This document shows, piece by piece, positions 1-7,679 of a stretch of 21,816 bases of DNA. Source of the DNA: Oceanospirillaceae bacterium UBA1126 (GTDB lineage: Bacteria > Pseudomonadota > Gammaproteobacteria > Pseudomonadales > Balneatricaceae); contig DCAT01000195.1 of the NCBI GenBank assembly GCA_002312935.1, forward strand, positions 1 to 21,816. The letters are read 5' to 3'. The position numbers and the translations under genes were made by a program. The notes under the pieces are model-generated. The model had not been told where the DNA came from and searched no databases. It was given only the letters and a program-made list of their open reading frames with translations. Position 1 is the stretch's first letter. Every line of letters begins with the position of its first letter.

Positions 1-590
1 GCTACTTGATCAAAATCAACAGCCCGATTAAAGTCGATCATCTGCACCATGTCTAAACCAGGGTAGCCGCAGGGATTGATGCGCTTAAAGGGGCTAAGAT
101 CCATGTCTACATTAAGAGCTAGGCCATGAAAACTACACCCTTTGCGAACACGCAGCCCCAATGAGGCTATTTTACTACCATGCACGTATACGCCAGGGGC
201 TTTAGTGTCTGCATTAGCAGTAATGCCATAAGACTTCAAGCAGCCAATTAGTGCTTGCTCCATATGCGAAACTAGTACCCGAACCCCTATACTTAAGCGT
301 TTTAAATCTAACATTAGATAGATCATCATCTGCCCTGGCCCATGGTAAGTTACCTGACCCCCGCGATCCGATTGCACTAGAGGAATAGTGCCTCGGTCTA
401 GCATATGTTCTGCTTTACCTGCCTGGCCTTGGGTAAATACAGGCAGGTGTTGTAATACCCATATCTCATCTAAAGTCGCATCATCCCGCTGATTGGTAAA
501 GTCTTGCATACCTTGCCAACTTAGCTCATAGGCTTGGGCTGATAGCCGCCTTATCAACACACTTTCTTTAGTGGCTAAGCTAGAGGACAA
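1..590 (-). CDS. lipB: Octanoyl-[ACP]:protein N-octanoyltransferase LipB (3' end cut by window)
   Basis: Transfers octanoyl from acyl carrier protein to a lysine of lipoyl domains, the first step of lipoate-dependent enzyme assembly in the cytoplasm. Translation of the reverse strand shows the family motifs in order: a DRGGQVTYHGPGQ block, a SKIASLGLRVRKGCSFHG block with the conserved lysine, and INPCGYPG, whose cysteine (codon at 69-71) is the expected catalytic thiol. About 20 C-terminal residues lie beyond base 1, judged against the roughly 210-residue E. coli protein. The start is uncertain. A TTG at 590 has AAGG six bases upstream and overlaps the end of ybeD by 11 bp; a GTG at 560 would give a shorter protein with a weaker ribosome site. 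It is the last visible gene of the minus-strand lytic transglycosylase-rlpA-dacA-ybeD-lipB run, its usual place in gammaproteobacteria. Confidence 0.93.
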   Translation of the reverse strand, partial: MSSSLATKESVLIRRLSAQAYELSWQGMQDFTNQRDDATLDEIWVLQHLPVFTQGQAGKAEHMLDRGTIPLVQSDRGGQVTYHGPGQMMIYLMLDLKRLSIGVRVLVSHMEQALIGCLKSYGITANADTKAPGVYVHGSKIASLGLRVRKGCSFHGLALNVDMDLSPFKRINPCGYPGLDMVQMIDFNRAVDFDQV

Positions 591-858
591 GTTTAACCTT
601 GCCACTGTCCATTAGAGTTTGATGTATTTCTTTCAAATGATCTTCGCTCTGGGCGGTTACCGCAAGGCGTATAGACTGAAACGTGCCATTTCGGCTATCC
701 ACTACCTGCACTTTTTGGGGGTCTAGTTCTGGTGCTAGTCGCTGCACACACTCAACCACCCACTTATGATAATTTGCCGTTTTAAGGCCCACAATTTTCA
801 AACTATAGTTAGCGCAGGGAAACTCAATTTTGGGGGCTTCAGGCTTAACTTTCATCAT
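580..858 (-). CDS. ybeD: YbeD / UPF0250 (DUF493) family protein
   Basis: Small cytoplasmic alpha/beta protein of 92 residues, close to the 87 of E. coli YbeD. Family features visible include the early IEFPCANYSLKIVG segment and the C-terminal SIRLAVTAQSEDHLKEIHQ stretch, typical of this ACT-like fold. Its biochemical role is not established. Its fixed position between dacA and lipB is the strongest identity evidence. The first ATG (858) overlaps the TGA stop of dacA, so translation is probably coupled; a second ATG follows directly, and the choice cannot be settled from sequence. Its 3' end overlaps the putative TTG start of lipB. Confidence 0.9.
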   Translation of the reverse strand: MMKVKPEAPKIEFPCANYSLKIVGLKTANYHKWVVECVQRLAPELDPQKVQVVDSRNGTFQSIRLAVTAQSEDHLKEIHQTLMDSGKVKLVL

Positions 859-2075
859 TCGCCACTAATAAGTCGTTTTGCACTATCGGTGATGCCTTTG
901 AAAAAGCTTCCTTGGGGAATATCGTTACTGGCCACTAGATCTCGCTCTAAAATAATGTCTGTGTCTAGAGTAATGACAAGCTTACCTAAAATATCACCTG
1001 CAGATAATGGAGCTTCAATGCCATTATTAATATCCATGGTCGCGTTAATGTATTTGGCTTGGCCACGCGGAATAGTGACCGCAACTTCACTTTCAAGCAT
1101 TAACTCCATATAGTCTTGTGCACCACCCCAAACCCGAGCTTCATTTAAAATTTCTTGGGCGTCGTAAAGCACATGTGTTTCAAAAAAGCGCATGCCGTAG
1201 GTGATGAGTTTTTGTGATTCTTGTGCCCGAGCCTCAGTGCTAGCGGCTCCTAAAACAACCGAAATTAATCGCTGGCCATCCTTTTTAGCTGATGCCACCA
1301 GACAGTATCCAGCTGCGGACGTATAGCCTGTTTTTAGGCCATCTACTGTACTGTCACGCCACAGCAACTTATTACGGTTTGGCTGCCTAATTTTGTTAAA
1401 GGTAAACTCTTTTTCCGAATACACCTTATATTGCTCAGGGTATTCGCGAATAATTGCCCGAGCCAAGGTGGCTAGATCCCGTGCTGTGGTTTTGTGGCCT
1501 TCTGCAGGCAAGCCTGTAGAATTGCGAAAGTGTGTTTGAGTCATGCCTAAGCGCTCAGCATGCAGGTTCATTAAATCTGCAAAAGCCTCTTCACTACCTG
1601 CCACATGCTCTGCAACGGCTACACTAGCGTCGTTACCCGATTGAATGATAATGCCGCGCATTAAGTCTTCTAACTTAACAAAGGTACCCTCTTGGATGAA
1701 CATCCGCGAACCCTTTGTACGCCATGCTTTTTCACTAATTCGCACCTGATCATCCAGCGAAACATTGCCCGAAGCGACCTCATAATCCAACATATACGCA
1801 GTCATTAACTTGGTCAAGCTTGCTGGGGCCAGCACGTCGTCGGCGTTCATTTCAACGATCACCTCACCAGTGATCGCATCAATTAATATATATGCATTAG
1901 CTGCCAGCTGGGGCGGCTGGGGCACAAGGGCTTGAGCAGCATGGGCCGAAGTAGCCAAGCCAATGGGCAGCAGCATGGACGCGGCTGCAACCAGCGCCAC
2001 AGTTTTAAAGCTATGTTTTATTGTTTGCCTAACGCTGCAAAATAATAACTTAGCCGAAGCCACAATATTTACCAT
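855..2075 (-). CDS. dacA: D-alanyl-D-alanine carboxypeptidase (PBP5/6 family)
   Basis: Periplasmic penicillin-binding protein that removes the terminal D-Ala from peptidoglycan pentapeptides, limiting cross-linking and releasing free D-Ala. Counting from a TTG six bases further upstream (2081), the motifs are SLTK at 88-91 (acyl-serine S88), SGN at 148-150 and KTG at 250-252, with correct spacing for class C low-mass PBPs. An N-terminal hydrophobic segment ends in SAHA at about 48, a likely signal peptidase I site. The C-terminus (FKGITDSAKRLISGE) is the amphipathic helix that tethers this family to the inner membrane. I chose ATG 2075 because AAGG lies nine bases upstream of it but only three from the TTG. 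The stop overlaps ybeD. The neighbour rlpA is separated by about 100 bp holding a palindrome, so dacA may have its own promoter. dacC is the name used in Pseudomonas. Confidence 0.96.
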   Translation of the reverse strand: MVNIVASAKLLFCSVRQTIKHSFKTVALVAAASMLLPIGLATSAHAAQALVPQPPQLAANAYILIDAITGEVIVEMNADDVLAPASLTKLMTAYMLDYEVASGNVSLDDQVRISEKAWRTKGSRMFIQEGTFVKLEDLMRGIIIQSGNDASVAVAEHVAGSEEAFADLMNLHAERLGMTQTHFRNSTGLPAEGHKTTARDLATLARAIIREYPEQYKVYSEKEFTFNKIRQPNRNKLLWRDSTVDGLKTGYTSAAGYCLVASAKKDGQRLISVVLGAASTEARAQESQKLITYGMRFFETHVLYDAQEILNEARVWGGAQDYMELMLESEVAVTIPRGQAKYINATMDINNGIEAPLSAGDILGKLVITLDTDIILERDLVASNDIPQGSFFKGITDSAKRLISGE

Positions 2076-2099
2076 ACTCAAACACCTTAGTTTATTGGT

Positions 2100-2126
2100 C
2101 TAATGAAAACTAGTCATTTTCATTAG
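2100..2126. promoter_or_regulatory. Perfect 10-bp inverted repeat upstream of dacA
   Basis: CTAATGAAAA (2100-2109), a 7-base spacer, then TTTTCATTAG (2117-2126): a perfect dyad in the rlpA-dacA gap, 25 bp upstream of the dacA start. It could be an operator for dacA, or a weak AU-rich terminator for rlpA. No long T tract follows it on the minus strand, so the operator reading is slightly preferred. The dyad is seen directly; its function is inferred. Confidence 0.45.
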
Positions 2127-2178
2127 CAATTTTCAACGGCTCAAAGTGTACCATGAGAGCCACTCTTGAAGCAGCAAA

Positions 2179-3225
2179 TTACGGCTTTATCATAAGCCCT
2201 TGGCCACGACCTAACGTTGCCAATTGCTGCATCAGTAGAGTTGCACTGCCAGCATCTGAAATAGGCCCGATGAGGATGCGAAATAAATCTGGCCGATCAC
2301 TAGCCTGCTCGACAAAAACATTAGCTCGCTTAAGCTCCTGTACTAGCGTATTTCGCAACAACAAAGCGCTACCAATGTTTGACACTGCCGCTACCTGAAC
2401 GTAATAACCAGGCACACGTTTGTATTGTTGGCGAATTTCATTCTGGGATGAAGACTGCACCTGAGCCACTGGCTTAACACTAACTGTAGCTGTTTTAGCC
2501 ACGGATTTAACAGCCACAATCGCCTTGCTTTTTGAAGCAGAAAAATGATTACTATTACGCTGCTTACGAATGCTTTGTTCTAGAGCAGGGCTCCACTGAC
2601 TCGCATCGATGGCCTCAACTAACACTTCTGCAACACCGGTTTTGCGATAATCTAATTTACTCGCGGCAGCATAAGACAAATCAATCACGCGATCACCATG
2701 AAACGGCCCCCGATCGTTCACTCTCACAATGACCATCTTATTATTAGCCAGGTTAGTAATTCGAGCGAAGGTAGGCAGAGGCAAAGACTTATGGGCTGCA
2801 CTCATTGCGTACATGTCATAGGTTTCCCCGTTAGAGGTTAAATGGCCATGAAACTTTTGCCCATACCAAGACGCTAAGCCCCGCTCTTGGTAGCCAACAC
2901 TGGACGCCATTACCGAGTAGGATTTACCCCACACTTGATATTGACTCTTATTACCACCTCGGCTGTGGGGCTCTACTTTTGGCATGGCATCTGGGGCCTT
3001 ACTCATGTCCAGGTGTTGCTTGGGGCCCAAGTCTTGTTTAATGGCATAACGCGCTTCAGTTTTAGCTTTAGCAGCCGCTACTATTGCCACTTGCGAAGTG
3101 CCTACGCTGGCATTGCTATTAGGCTGGGCACTGGCATTGCCGCTGGGTTGCTGGCTGGAAGTAGAGCAAGCACTAACAGCCAAGGCCAAGAGGGTCATTA
3201 AAATAATTTGGAATCTATACTGCAT
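2179..3225 (-). CDS. rlpA: RlpA septal-type lytic transglycosylase, lipoprotein with SPOR domain
   Basis: Outer-membrane lipoprotein that cleaves peptide-free (denuded) glycan strands, usually at the septum. Starting at ATG 3225, the protein is 348 residues with a hydrophobic signal ending VSAC, so Cys20 is the expected lipidation site. A double-psi beta-barrel runs from about 112 to 207. It contains GE134, H145 and D171, whose spacing (11, then 26 residues) equals that of the catalytic E120, H131 and D157 of P. aeruginosa RlpA. A SPOR domain, which binds denuded glycan, fills about 272-348. The longer frame reaching 3267 begins with TTG inside the upstream gene and would bury the lipobox, so the shorter start is favoured. 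It sits 17 bp downstream of the lytic transglycosylase gene, probably in one transcript. Confidence 0.95.
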   Translation of the reverse strand: MQYRFQIILMTLLALAVSACSTSSQQPSGNASAQPNSNASVGTSQVAIVAAAKAKTEARYAIKQDLGPKQHLDMSKAPDAMPKVEPHSRGGNKSQYQVWGKSYSVMASSVGYQERGLASWYGQKFHGHLTSNGETYDMYAMSAAHKSLPLPTFARITNLANNKMVIVRVNDRGPFHGDRVIDLSYAAASKLDYRKTGVAEVLVEAIDASQWSPALEQSIRKQRNSNHFSASKSKAIVAVKSVAKTATVSVKPVAQVQSSSQNEIRQQYKRVPGYYVQVAAVSNIGSALLLRNTLVQELKRANVFVEQASDRPDLFRILIGPISDAGSATLLMQQLATLGRGQGLMIKP

Positions 3226-3241
3226 GTTAAAAAAACCTAGT

Positions 3242-4204
3242 TTAGGGTTTGGCGATACCTTGGGCAATTTCTACCACCGCGCGACTATACCAAAGTGAAT
3301 GATTATAACGTGTTATGGCGTAAAAGTTAGCACCCCCTAAACGATGTTCAGCTTCATTTTCAGTGGAAAAAGCATACAAATTGAATTCCCTCATTTTGTC
3401 TGCCAACTCTGGCACCAGAATACCCCTGCGTTGCCATTGCTCTAGCGTTATACCTTGCCGTTTGGCTTTTTTACTAACCCAAACCGGGTCTACTTTTGTG
3501 TCTACTTCTAACAGCCATGGTTCATTGGCCTGCCAGCCATGGCGTGCTAAGTAATTCGCAATGCTGGCAAAATTATCAGCCTCACTGTGGAATAAATCAA
3601 TGCGGCCATCACCATCACCATCTAGGGCAAAGTCACGATAACTTGTGGGAATAAATTGCCCCATGCCCACAGCACCTGCAGCAGACCCTTTAACCAGCAT
3701 AGGATCTAGGCCCTGACTATGGCTGAGACGAAAGAACTCAGCTAATTGACGCTGATAAAACTGACTTCTACGGGGGTAGTCAAACGATAACGTCGCAAGC
3801 ACCCGCAAGGCCAGGTGCTTACCCATGTTGTTACCGTAATTACTTTCAATACCTGCAATGGCAGCAATAATAGCGGCATCAACACCAGTTTCTTGAGCGA
3901 CTAAATTCAATTGAGTTGCATGCTGTTCGAGAAACTTTCGGCCTAAGTTAATGCGCGATGGTGTCACCAGTCGTTGTTGATAACCACGCCATAATAATTT
4001 ACTTTCTGGTGCATTCCGCAGTATCGGCACAATGCTGGGTTTGGCTTTAGTTTGGGACAAATACTGTAACACCTCAGCTCTAGTAAAACCCACATCACCT
4101 GCTTCATCTAGCCACTTTGCTACGTCATCTCGCTGGTCGAAGCCAGCATACCCATGAGCGCTAAACAGCCCAACTATAAGCCAACTTAATACGATCTTTC
4201 TCAC
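3242..4204 (-). CDS. mltB: MltB/SltB1-family lytic murein transglycosylase (GH103)
   Basis: Cleaves the MurNAc-GlcNAc bond of peptidoglycan, leaving 1,6-anhydroMurNAc ends in the periplasm. The catalytic glutamate is E120 in GIESNYG. It is followed by the family blocks GKHLALRVLATLSFDYPRR, GSAAGAVGMGQFIPTSYRDFA, a DGDGDGRIDLF loop and ANYLARHGW. The length, 320 residues, is normal. The first 20 residues form a signal peptide ending GYA with no lipobox cysteine, so a soluble periplasmic enzyme is expected, like SltB1, which occupies this place between rlpA and rodA in P. aeruginosa; SltB1-like may be the better name. The start is GTG with AAGGAG six bases upstream. In relatives rodA lies immediately upstream; here the D-amino-acid module intervenes, so this gene probably opens its own transcription unit. 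Confidence 0.95.
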   Translation of the reverse strand: MRKIVLSWLIVGLFSAHGYAGFDQRDDVAKWLDEAGDVGFTRAEVLQYLSQTKAKPSIVPILRNAPESKLLWRGYQQRLVTPSRINLGRKFLEQHATQLNLVAQETGVDAAIIAAIAGIESNYGNNMGKHLALRVLATLSFDYPRRSQFYQRQLAEFFRLSHSQGLDPMLVKGSAAGAVGMGQFIPTSYRDFALDGDGDGRIDLFHSEADNFASIANYLARHGWQANEPWLLEVDTKVDPVWVSKKAKRQGITLEQWQRRGILVPELADKMREFNLYAFSTENEAEHRLGGANFYAITRYNHSLWYSRAVVEIAQGIAKP

Positions 4205-4279
4205 ACCCTTCTCCTTGGATATTTAGCTTTGCTAATGTTTATAGAACTTAAGCTAGTTACGCTCTTTTAAACTAAAATC

Positions 4280-4338
4280 TATCAATTAACACGCAGAATA
4301 TCAATAAGCCGATCAGTTGATAAAATATATCTATCAAT
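4280..4338. promoter_or_regulatory. Repeated TATCAA half-sites, candidate LysR-type operator
   Basis: Within the 225-bp divergent gap between the lytic transglycosylase gene and the DUF1445 gene, TATCAAT occurs at 4280, 4299 and 4332. An inverted copy, TTGATA at 4317-4322, forms the dyad TTGATA-N9-TATCAA with the last one. The dyad core contains T-N11-A, the loose LysR-family consensus. A LysR gene lies in the downstream operon. This AT-rich gap must also serve transcription to the left. The repeats are seen directly; assignment to the LysR protein is inference. Confidence 0.4.
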
Positions 4339-4400
4339 ACTCCAAATAGATTTAATTAGACACTACCGCTTTTGGACTGCAAAATACACGCTAATACAGA

Positions 4401-4406
4401 TATAAC
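4401..4406 (+). promoter_or_regulatory. Candidate -10 box of the D-amino-acid operon
   Basis: TATAAC matches five of six bases of the sigma-70 -10 box and lies 24 bp before the preferred DUF1445 start. No good -35 hexamer stands 16-18 bp upstream, which would fit an activator-dependent promoter but could equally mean this is a chance match in AT-rich DNA. Confidence 0.25.
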
Positions 4407-4429
4407 CATGATTGATTTTCGGACGCTCT

Positions 4430-5212
4430 ATGACCCTTACACCACTGCAACTTAGGCAACAAATCCGAAGCGGATCTATGACCGATAATACCTCTGGATT
4501 ATGCTCTGGTTACGTACAGGGCAACCTGTGTATCTTACCTGAAGATTATGCCAACGATTTCTTAAAATTTTGCCACCTAAACCCCAAGCCATGCCCTATT
4601 ATTGGCATGTCAGAAAACCCTGGCGACTTTCGCCTAAAAAGCCTGGGCCAAGACATCGATCTGCGTACTGACATACCGCAGTATAAACTATTTAATCATG
4701 GCAAAGCTGAACATCAAGTGAGCAATATTGTTGATCATTGGCGTGACGACCTGGTCGCTTTTGTACTAGGCTGCTCGTTCTCTTTTGAGGAAGCTCTGAT
4801 CGCTGATGGCCTTGATGTACGTAATCTTTCAGAAGGGGTAAATGTGCCTATGTATCGCACTAATATTGCATGTAAGGAAGCCGGTCCATTTGCAGGTAAT
4901 ATGGTGGTAAGCATGCGCCCATACAAACCTGCAGATGCAATAAGAGCCATTCAGATATGTAGCCGATTCCCATCTGTCCATGGCGCCCCAGTACATTTTG
5001 GCAACCCCAGTGAAATTGGTATTAGCAACCTCAACCAACCTGATTTTGGCGACAAGGTATCTCTTAATGAAGGCGAAGTACCTGTGTTTTGGGCCTGTGG
5101 TGTCACCCCTCAGGTGGCCGTTGAAAATGCTAAACCGCCGTTCTGTATTACCCATGCGCCAGGTTGTATGCTGGTAACAGATTTACCTAACAGCCAATTA
5201 GCCATATTTTAG
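4430..5212 (+). CDS. DUF1445 family protein (UPF0317, putative hydro-lyase), likely D-glutamate cyclase component
   Basis: Cytoplasmic protein of 260 residues. Recognisable family blocks are SGYVQGNLCILP at 26-37, NPKPCPIIG at 51-59, DIDLRTDIPQYKLF at 75-88, FVLGCSFSFEEALI at 111-124, NVPMYRTNIAC at 138-148, FPSVHGAPVHFGNP at 180-193 and THAPGCMLVTDL at 241-252. Databases usually call this family a putative hydro-lyase. B. subtilis YcsI is a member and lies beside the kip/ycs (pxp) genes. The mammalian D-glutamate cyclase DGLUCY contains a related part fused to DUF4392, and a DUF4392 gene lies three genes downstream here, so a role in cyclising D-glutamate to 5-oxoproline is inferred. I chose ATG 4430 because it begins the typical MTLTPxxLR N-terminus; a TTG at 4412 would add six unlikely residues. 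It is the first gene of the module, 13 bp before pxpA. Confidence 0.88.
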   Translation: MTLTPLQLRQQIRSGSMTDNTSGLCSGYVQGNLCILPEDYANDFLKFCHLNPKPCPIIGMSENPGDFRLKSLGQDIDLRTDIPQYKLFNHGKAEHQVSNIVDHWRDDLVAFVLGCSFSFEEALIADGLDVRNLSEGVNVPMYRTNIACKEAGPFAGNMVVSMRPYKPADAIRAIQICSRFPSVHGAPVHFGNPSEIGISNLNQPDFGDKVSLNEGEVPVFWACGVTPQVAVENAKPPFCITHAPGCMLVTDLPNSQLAIF

Positions 5213-5225
5213 GTAAGGGGGAAAC

Positions 5226-6002
5226 ATGTTACTTAATTGCGATTTAGGTGAAAGTTACGGTTCTTGGACTTTAGGCCAAGACGCCAAGGCTATGCCACAC
5301 ATAGATCAAGCCAATATTGCTTGTGGTTTTCATGCTGGTGACCCGTTGGTAATGCAACACACGTTAGCATTAGCAAAACAGCACAAGGTTATGGTGGGGG
5401 CTCATCCCGCCTACCCAGATATAGTGGGTTTTGGCCGTCGTTCCATGAACTGCTCAGAGCAAGAAATAATTGCATTTATGCACTATCAAATTGCTGCCAT
5501 GGAAGGCATGGCAGCATGCCAAGGGTTAACCCTTGGCTATGTAAAGCCCCACGGCGCCCTCTACAACGACATGATGAGCAAAGCAAAGGTGCGTCAGGCA
5601 GTTATGCACGCAGTAAGCAGTTACCCAAGCCGCAGGCCTGCAAGTGGCGTAACCCAACCACCATTAAAGTTAATGTTACAAGCCAATTCCCAGGCGCAAG
5701 AACATCTAAAACAAGCACAAGACTTATCTTTAGAATTGTACTTTGAGGCATTTGCAGACCGCTGTTACGAGGATGACGGCAGTTTAATGGCTCGTGCTAA
5801 GGCTGGCGCTGTGCTGGGCCATGATGCCATGCTCAAGCAAGTAAAACAGTTAGCCCAAGAAGGCACAATTACTAGCGCCAGTGGGTCAATCTTAAGGCTT
5901 AAGGTGGACAGCCTTTGTGTACACGGAGATAATGATGCGGGTATTGCAGCCATTACATCCATTCGCCATTTGATGAACCAAGCATCTGCCGACCAGACAT
6001 AA
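5226..6002 (+). CDS. pxpA: 5-oxoprolinase subunit A (LamB/YcsF family)
   Basis: Component of the ATP-dependent bacterial 5-oxoprolinase PxpABC, which opens 5-oxoproline (pyroglutamate) to glutamate in the cytoplasm. Family signatures are clear: CDLGESYG at 5-12, NIACGFHAGDP at 30-40, VGAHPAYPD at 57-65 followed by GFGRR, VKPHGALYN at 106-114, and a C-terminal VHGDNDAG. The length, 258 residues, is normal for the family. The ATG is preceded by AAGGGGG, the best ribosome site in the module. It sits immediately ahead of pxpB and pxpC, as in most genomes carrying this enzyme. Confidence 0.96.
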   Translation: MLLNCDLGESYGSWTLGQDAKAMPHIDQANIACGFHAGDPLVMQHTLALAKQHKVMVGAHPAYPDIVGFGRRSMNCSEQEIIAFMHYQIAAMEGMAACQGLTLGYVKPHGALYNDMMSKAKVRQAVMHAVSSYPSRRPASGVTQPPLKLMLQANSQAQEHLKQAQDLSLELYFEAFADRCYEDDGSLMARAKAGAVLGHDAMLKQVKQLAQEGTITSASGSILRLKVDSLCVHGDNDAGIAAITSIRHLMNQASADQT

Positions 6003-6011
6003 CCTAACATC

Positions 6012-6725
6012 ATGAACACTAGCCAAACACACATAGAAATAGCCAGCGAAAATAGCTACATCGTCTATTTTGGTGATCCTGATAGCTTACAGATCAGCCC
6101 TGAAATCAGTGCAACTATCGCTGCAACGTGTGAGCAGATTAAGCAACGTTTCAGTCATCGTTTGATAGACTTAGTGGCGTCTTACGCCTCCTTACTGGTC
6201 ATTTATGACACCAACTTATGTGACCATTTATGGGCAAAAAAAGCCCTGCGGTCTATATTAAATACGCCAGAAAAGCACAGCGAAAATAGTGGCCAACTGG
6301 TTAAAATACCCGTTTTTTATAGTACTAAATATGGCCCAGAGCTGGCATTATTGGCGGAAAATGCAGGGCTTTCAATAGCACAAGTTATCGACATTCATAG
6401 CACCACAGAATACCGTGTCTATGCCATTGGTTTTGCTCCAGGTTTCGCTTATTTAGGTGAAGTAGACGAGCGTTTAGCTGCGCCAAGACTATCCACACCC
6501 AGACTTAAAGTGCCCGCTGGAGCCGTGGCAATAGCGGACCGCCAAACAGCTGTTTACCCTGCAAGCTCACCTGGCGGATGGAATCTTATTGGCCTGTGCC
6601 CTACGCCTATGTTCAACCCTGAAAAACAGCCCCATATGCCAGTAACAGTTGGTGATCGAGTACAATTTTTTGCTATAGACGAGCCCCAGTATCTGTCGAT
6701 GGGAGGCCTCCTGCATGAGCTTTAA
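6012..6725 (+). CDS. pxpB: 5-oxoprolinase subunit B (KipI family)
   Basis: Partner of PxpC; together the two resemble the N- and C-terminal parts of an allophanate-hydrolase-like subunit, and with PxpA they form 5-oxoprolinase. The diagnostic block YAIGFAPGFAYLGEV is at about 138-151. It is followed by APRLSTPRLKVPAGAVAIA and YPASSPGGWNLIG, all typical of KipI/carboxyltransferase domain 1. The length is 237 residues. It starts nine bases after pxpA with no strong Shine-Dalgarno sequence, so translation may depend on coupling. It overlaps pxpC by 11 bp. Older annotation as a sporulation kinase inhibitor derives from B. subtilis KipI and need not apply here. Confidence 0.95.
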   Translation: MNTSQTHIEIASENSYIVYFGDPDSLQISPEISATIAATCEQIKQRFSHRLIDLVASYASLLVIYDTNLCDHLWAKKALRSILNTPEKHSENSGQLVKIPVFYSTKYGPELALLAENAGLSIAQVIDIHSTTEYRVYAIGFAPGFAYLGEVDERLAAPRLSTPRLKVPAGAVAIADRQTAVYPASSPGGWNLIGLCPTPMFNPEKQPHMPVTVGDRVQFFAIDEPQYLSMGGLLHEL

Positions 6726-7677
6726 AGTTCTCCAGCCTGGCTTGCTTAGCCTGATACAAGACCTTGGCCGCTTTGGTCAGCATGACATTGGTTTGACCAC
6801 TGGCGGACCATTAGACAGTGACGCATTTTTATGGGCCAATCGCATACTCCACAATGAGTCCAACGCATGTGCTATTGAAGTGAGTTTTGGTGGGCTGCAG
6901 CTCCTAGTGCAAACAGACAGTTACTTTTGCGTTACTGGAGCCGGCTTAGACATCAGTGTGAACGGCGTTAATAAAGCCTTATGGGCTAGCCACAAAGTGG
7001 TCAGTGGAGACGAGATTAAATTAGGCTATTCTAGCCATGGGTGTCGCAGCTACATTGGCATAGCAGGTGGGTTTAACATCAACCCAAGTTTTGGTAGCAG
7101 TGCCACAGTAATGCGGGAGAAAGTCGGCGGCCTAAATGGCGCTAAGCTTGCAGCTAATGATATCCTTCCCTGTGCCAAGACCACAGAGTTAGTCCGCCAG
7201 GCCTTGCCTGAATCAGACTGGCCACTCTATGGCCAACAGGGCAGTAATGAACAGGAAAGTGATGCCGTATTGCACCTACTACCGGGGTATCAACATCACT
7301 TATTTGACTCTACGACGCGAGCGCGCTTTTTTAACAGCCAATATACCGTTACAGATCGCAGTGACCGTATGGGTATGCGACTTGAAGGACCTGCTGTACC
7401 CTGTCCCTCTGAAAAAATGCTCTCTGAGGGCATTTGTTTAGGCGCCGTTCAAGTGCCTGCAGACGGCCAGCCCATTGTCTTGCTTAATGACCGACAAACC
7501 ATTGGCGGCTATCCTAAAATAGGCGCCATTATAGCCCGTGATACAGCACATCTTGCCCAACTAAGGCCAGGTGACACAGTGCACTTTGAAGCCGTAGATT
7601 TATTCCAAGCCCATACCATCAATACCTTAGCGCAACTTAAATTTAATGCCACACCACTGCTGCACCTGAAGGATTAA
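6715..7677 (+). CDS. pxpC: 5-oxoprolinase subunit C (KipA family, carboxyltransferase domain 2)
   Basis: Third subunit of PxpABC. Family blocks: LGRFGQHDIGLTTGGPLDSDAFLWAN at about 17-42 (positions only approximate), EVSFGG, the DRSDRMGMRLEGP block near 217-229, and a C-terminal segment with LLNDRQTIGGYPKIG and RPGD. The length, 320 residues, is as expected. The ATG lies inside the end of pxpB, with GGGAGG about eight bases upstream, an arrangement typical of subunits made in equal amounts. With pxpA and pxpB present and intact, a working oxoprolinase is expected. Confidence 0.95.
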   Translation: MSFKVLQPGLLSLIQDLGRFGQHDIGLTTGGPLDSDAFLWANRILHNESNACAIEVSFGGLQLLVQTDSYFCVTGAGLDISVNGVNKALWASHKVVSGDEIKLGYSSHGCRSYIGIAGGFNINPSFGSSATVMREKVGGLNGAKLAANDILPCAKTTELVRQALPESDWPLYGQQGSNEQESDAVLHLLPGYQHHLFDSTTRARFFNSQYTVTDRSDRMGMRLEGPAVPCPSEKMLSEGICLGAVQVPADGQPIVLLNDRQTIGGYPKIGAIIARDTAHLAQLRPGDTVHFEAVDLFQAHTINTLAQLKFNATPLLHLKD

Positions 7678-7679
7678 TC

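Noticed and set aside
3226..3267. N-terminal extension of RlpA
   Set aside because: It starts with TTG inside the upstream gene and would hide the lipoprotein signal that begins at 3225.
4408..4455. Short upstream frame of 15 codons (ATG ATT GAT ...) overlapping the DUF1445 start, as a possible leader peptide
   Set aside because: No ribosome site, no runs of a regulatory amino acid and no attenuator-like hairpins; short frames like this are common by chance.
6704..6713. GGAGGCCTCC palindrome covering the pxpC ribosome site, as a translation switch
   Set aside because: Too short to fold into a stable hairpin with a normal loop, and the sequence is constrained by the pxpB coding frame.
6012..7677. 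Urea/allophanate degradation or sporulation-kinase control as the role of the KipI/KipA homologues
   Set aside because: No urea carboxylase or allophanate hydrolase gene and no sporulation context; the adjacent pxpA makes 5-oxoprolinase the better reading.
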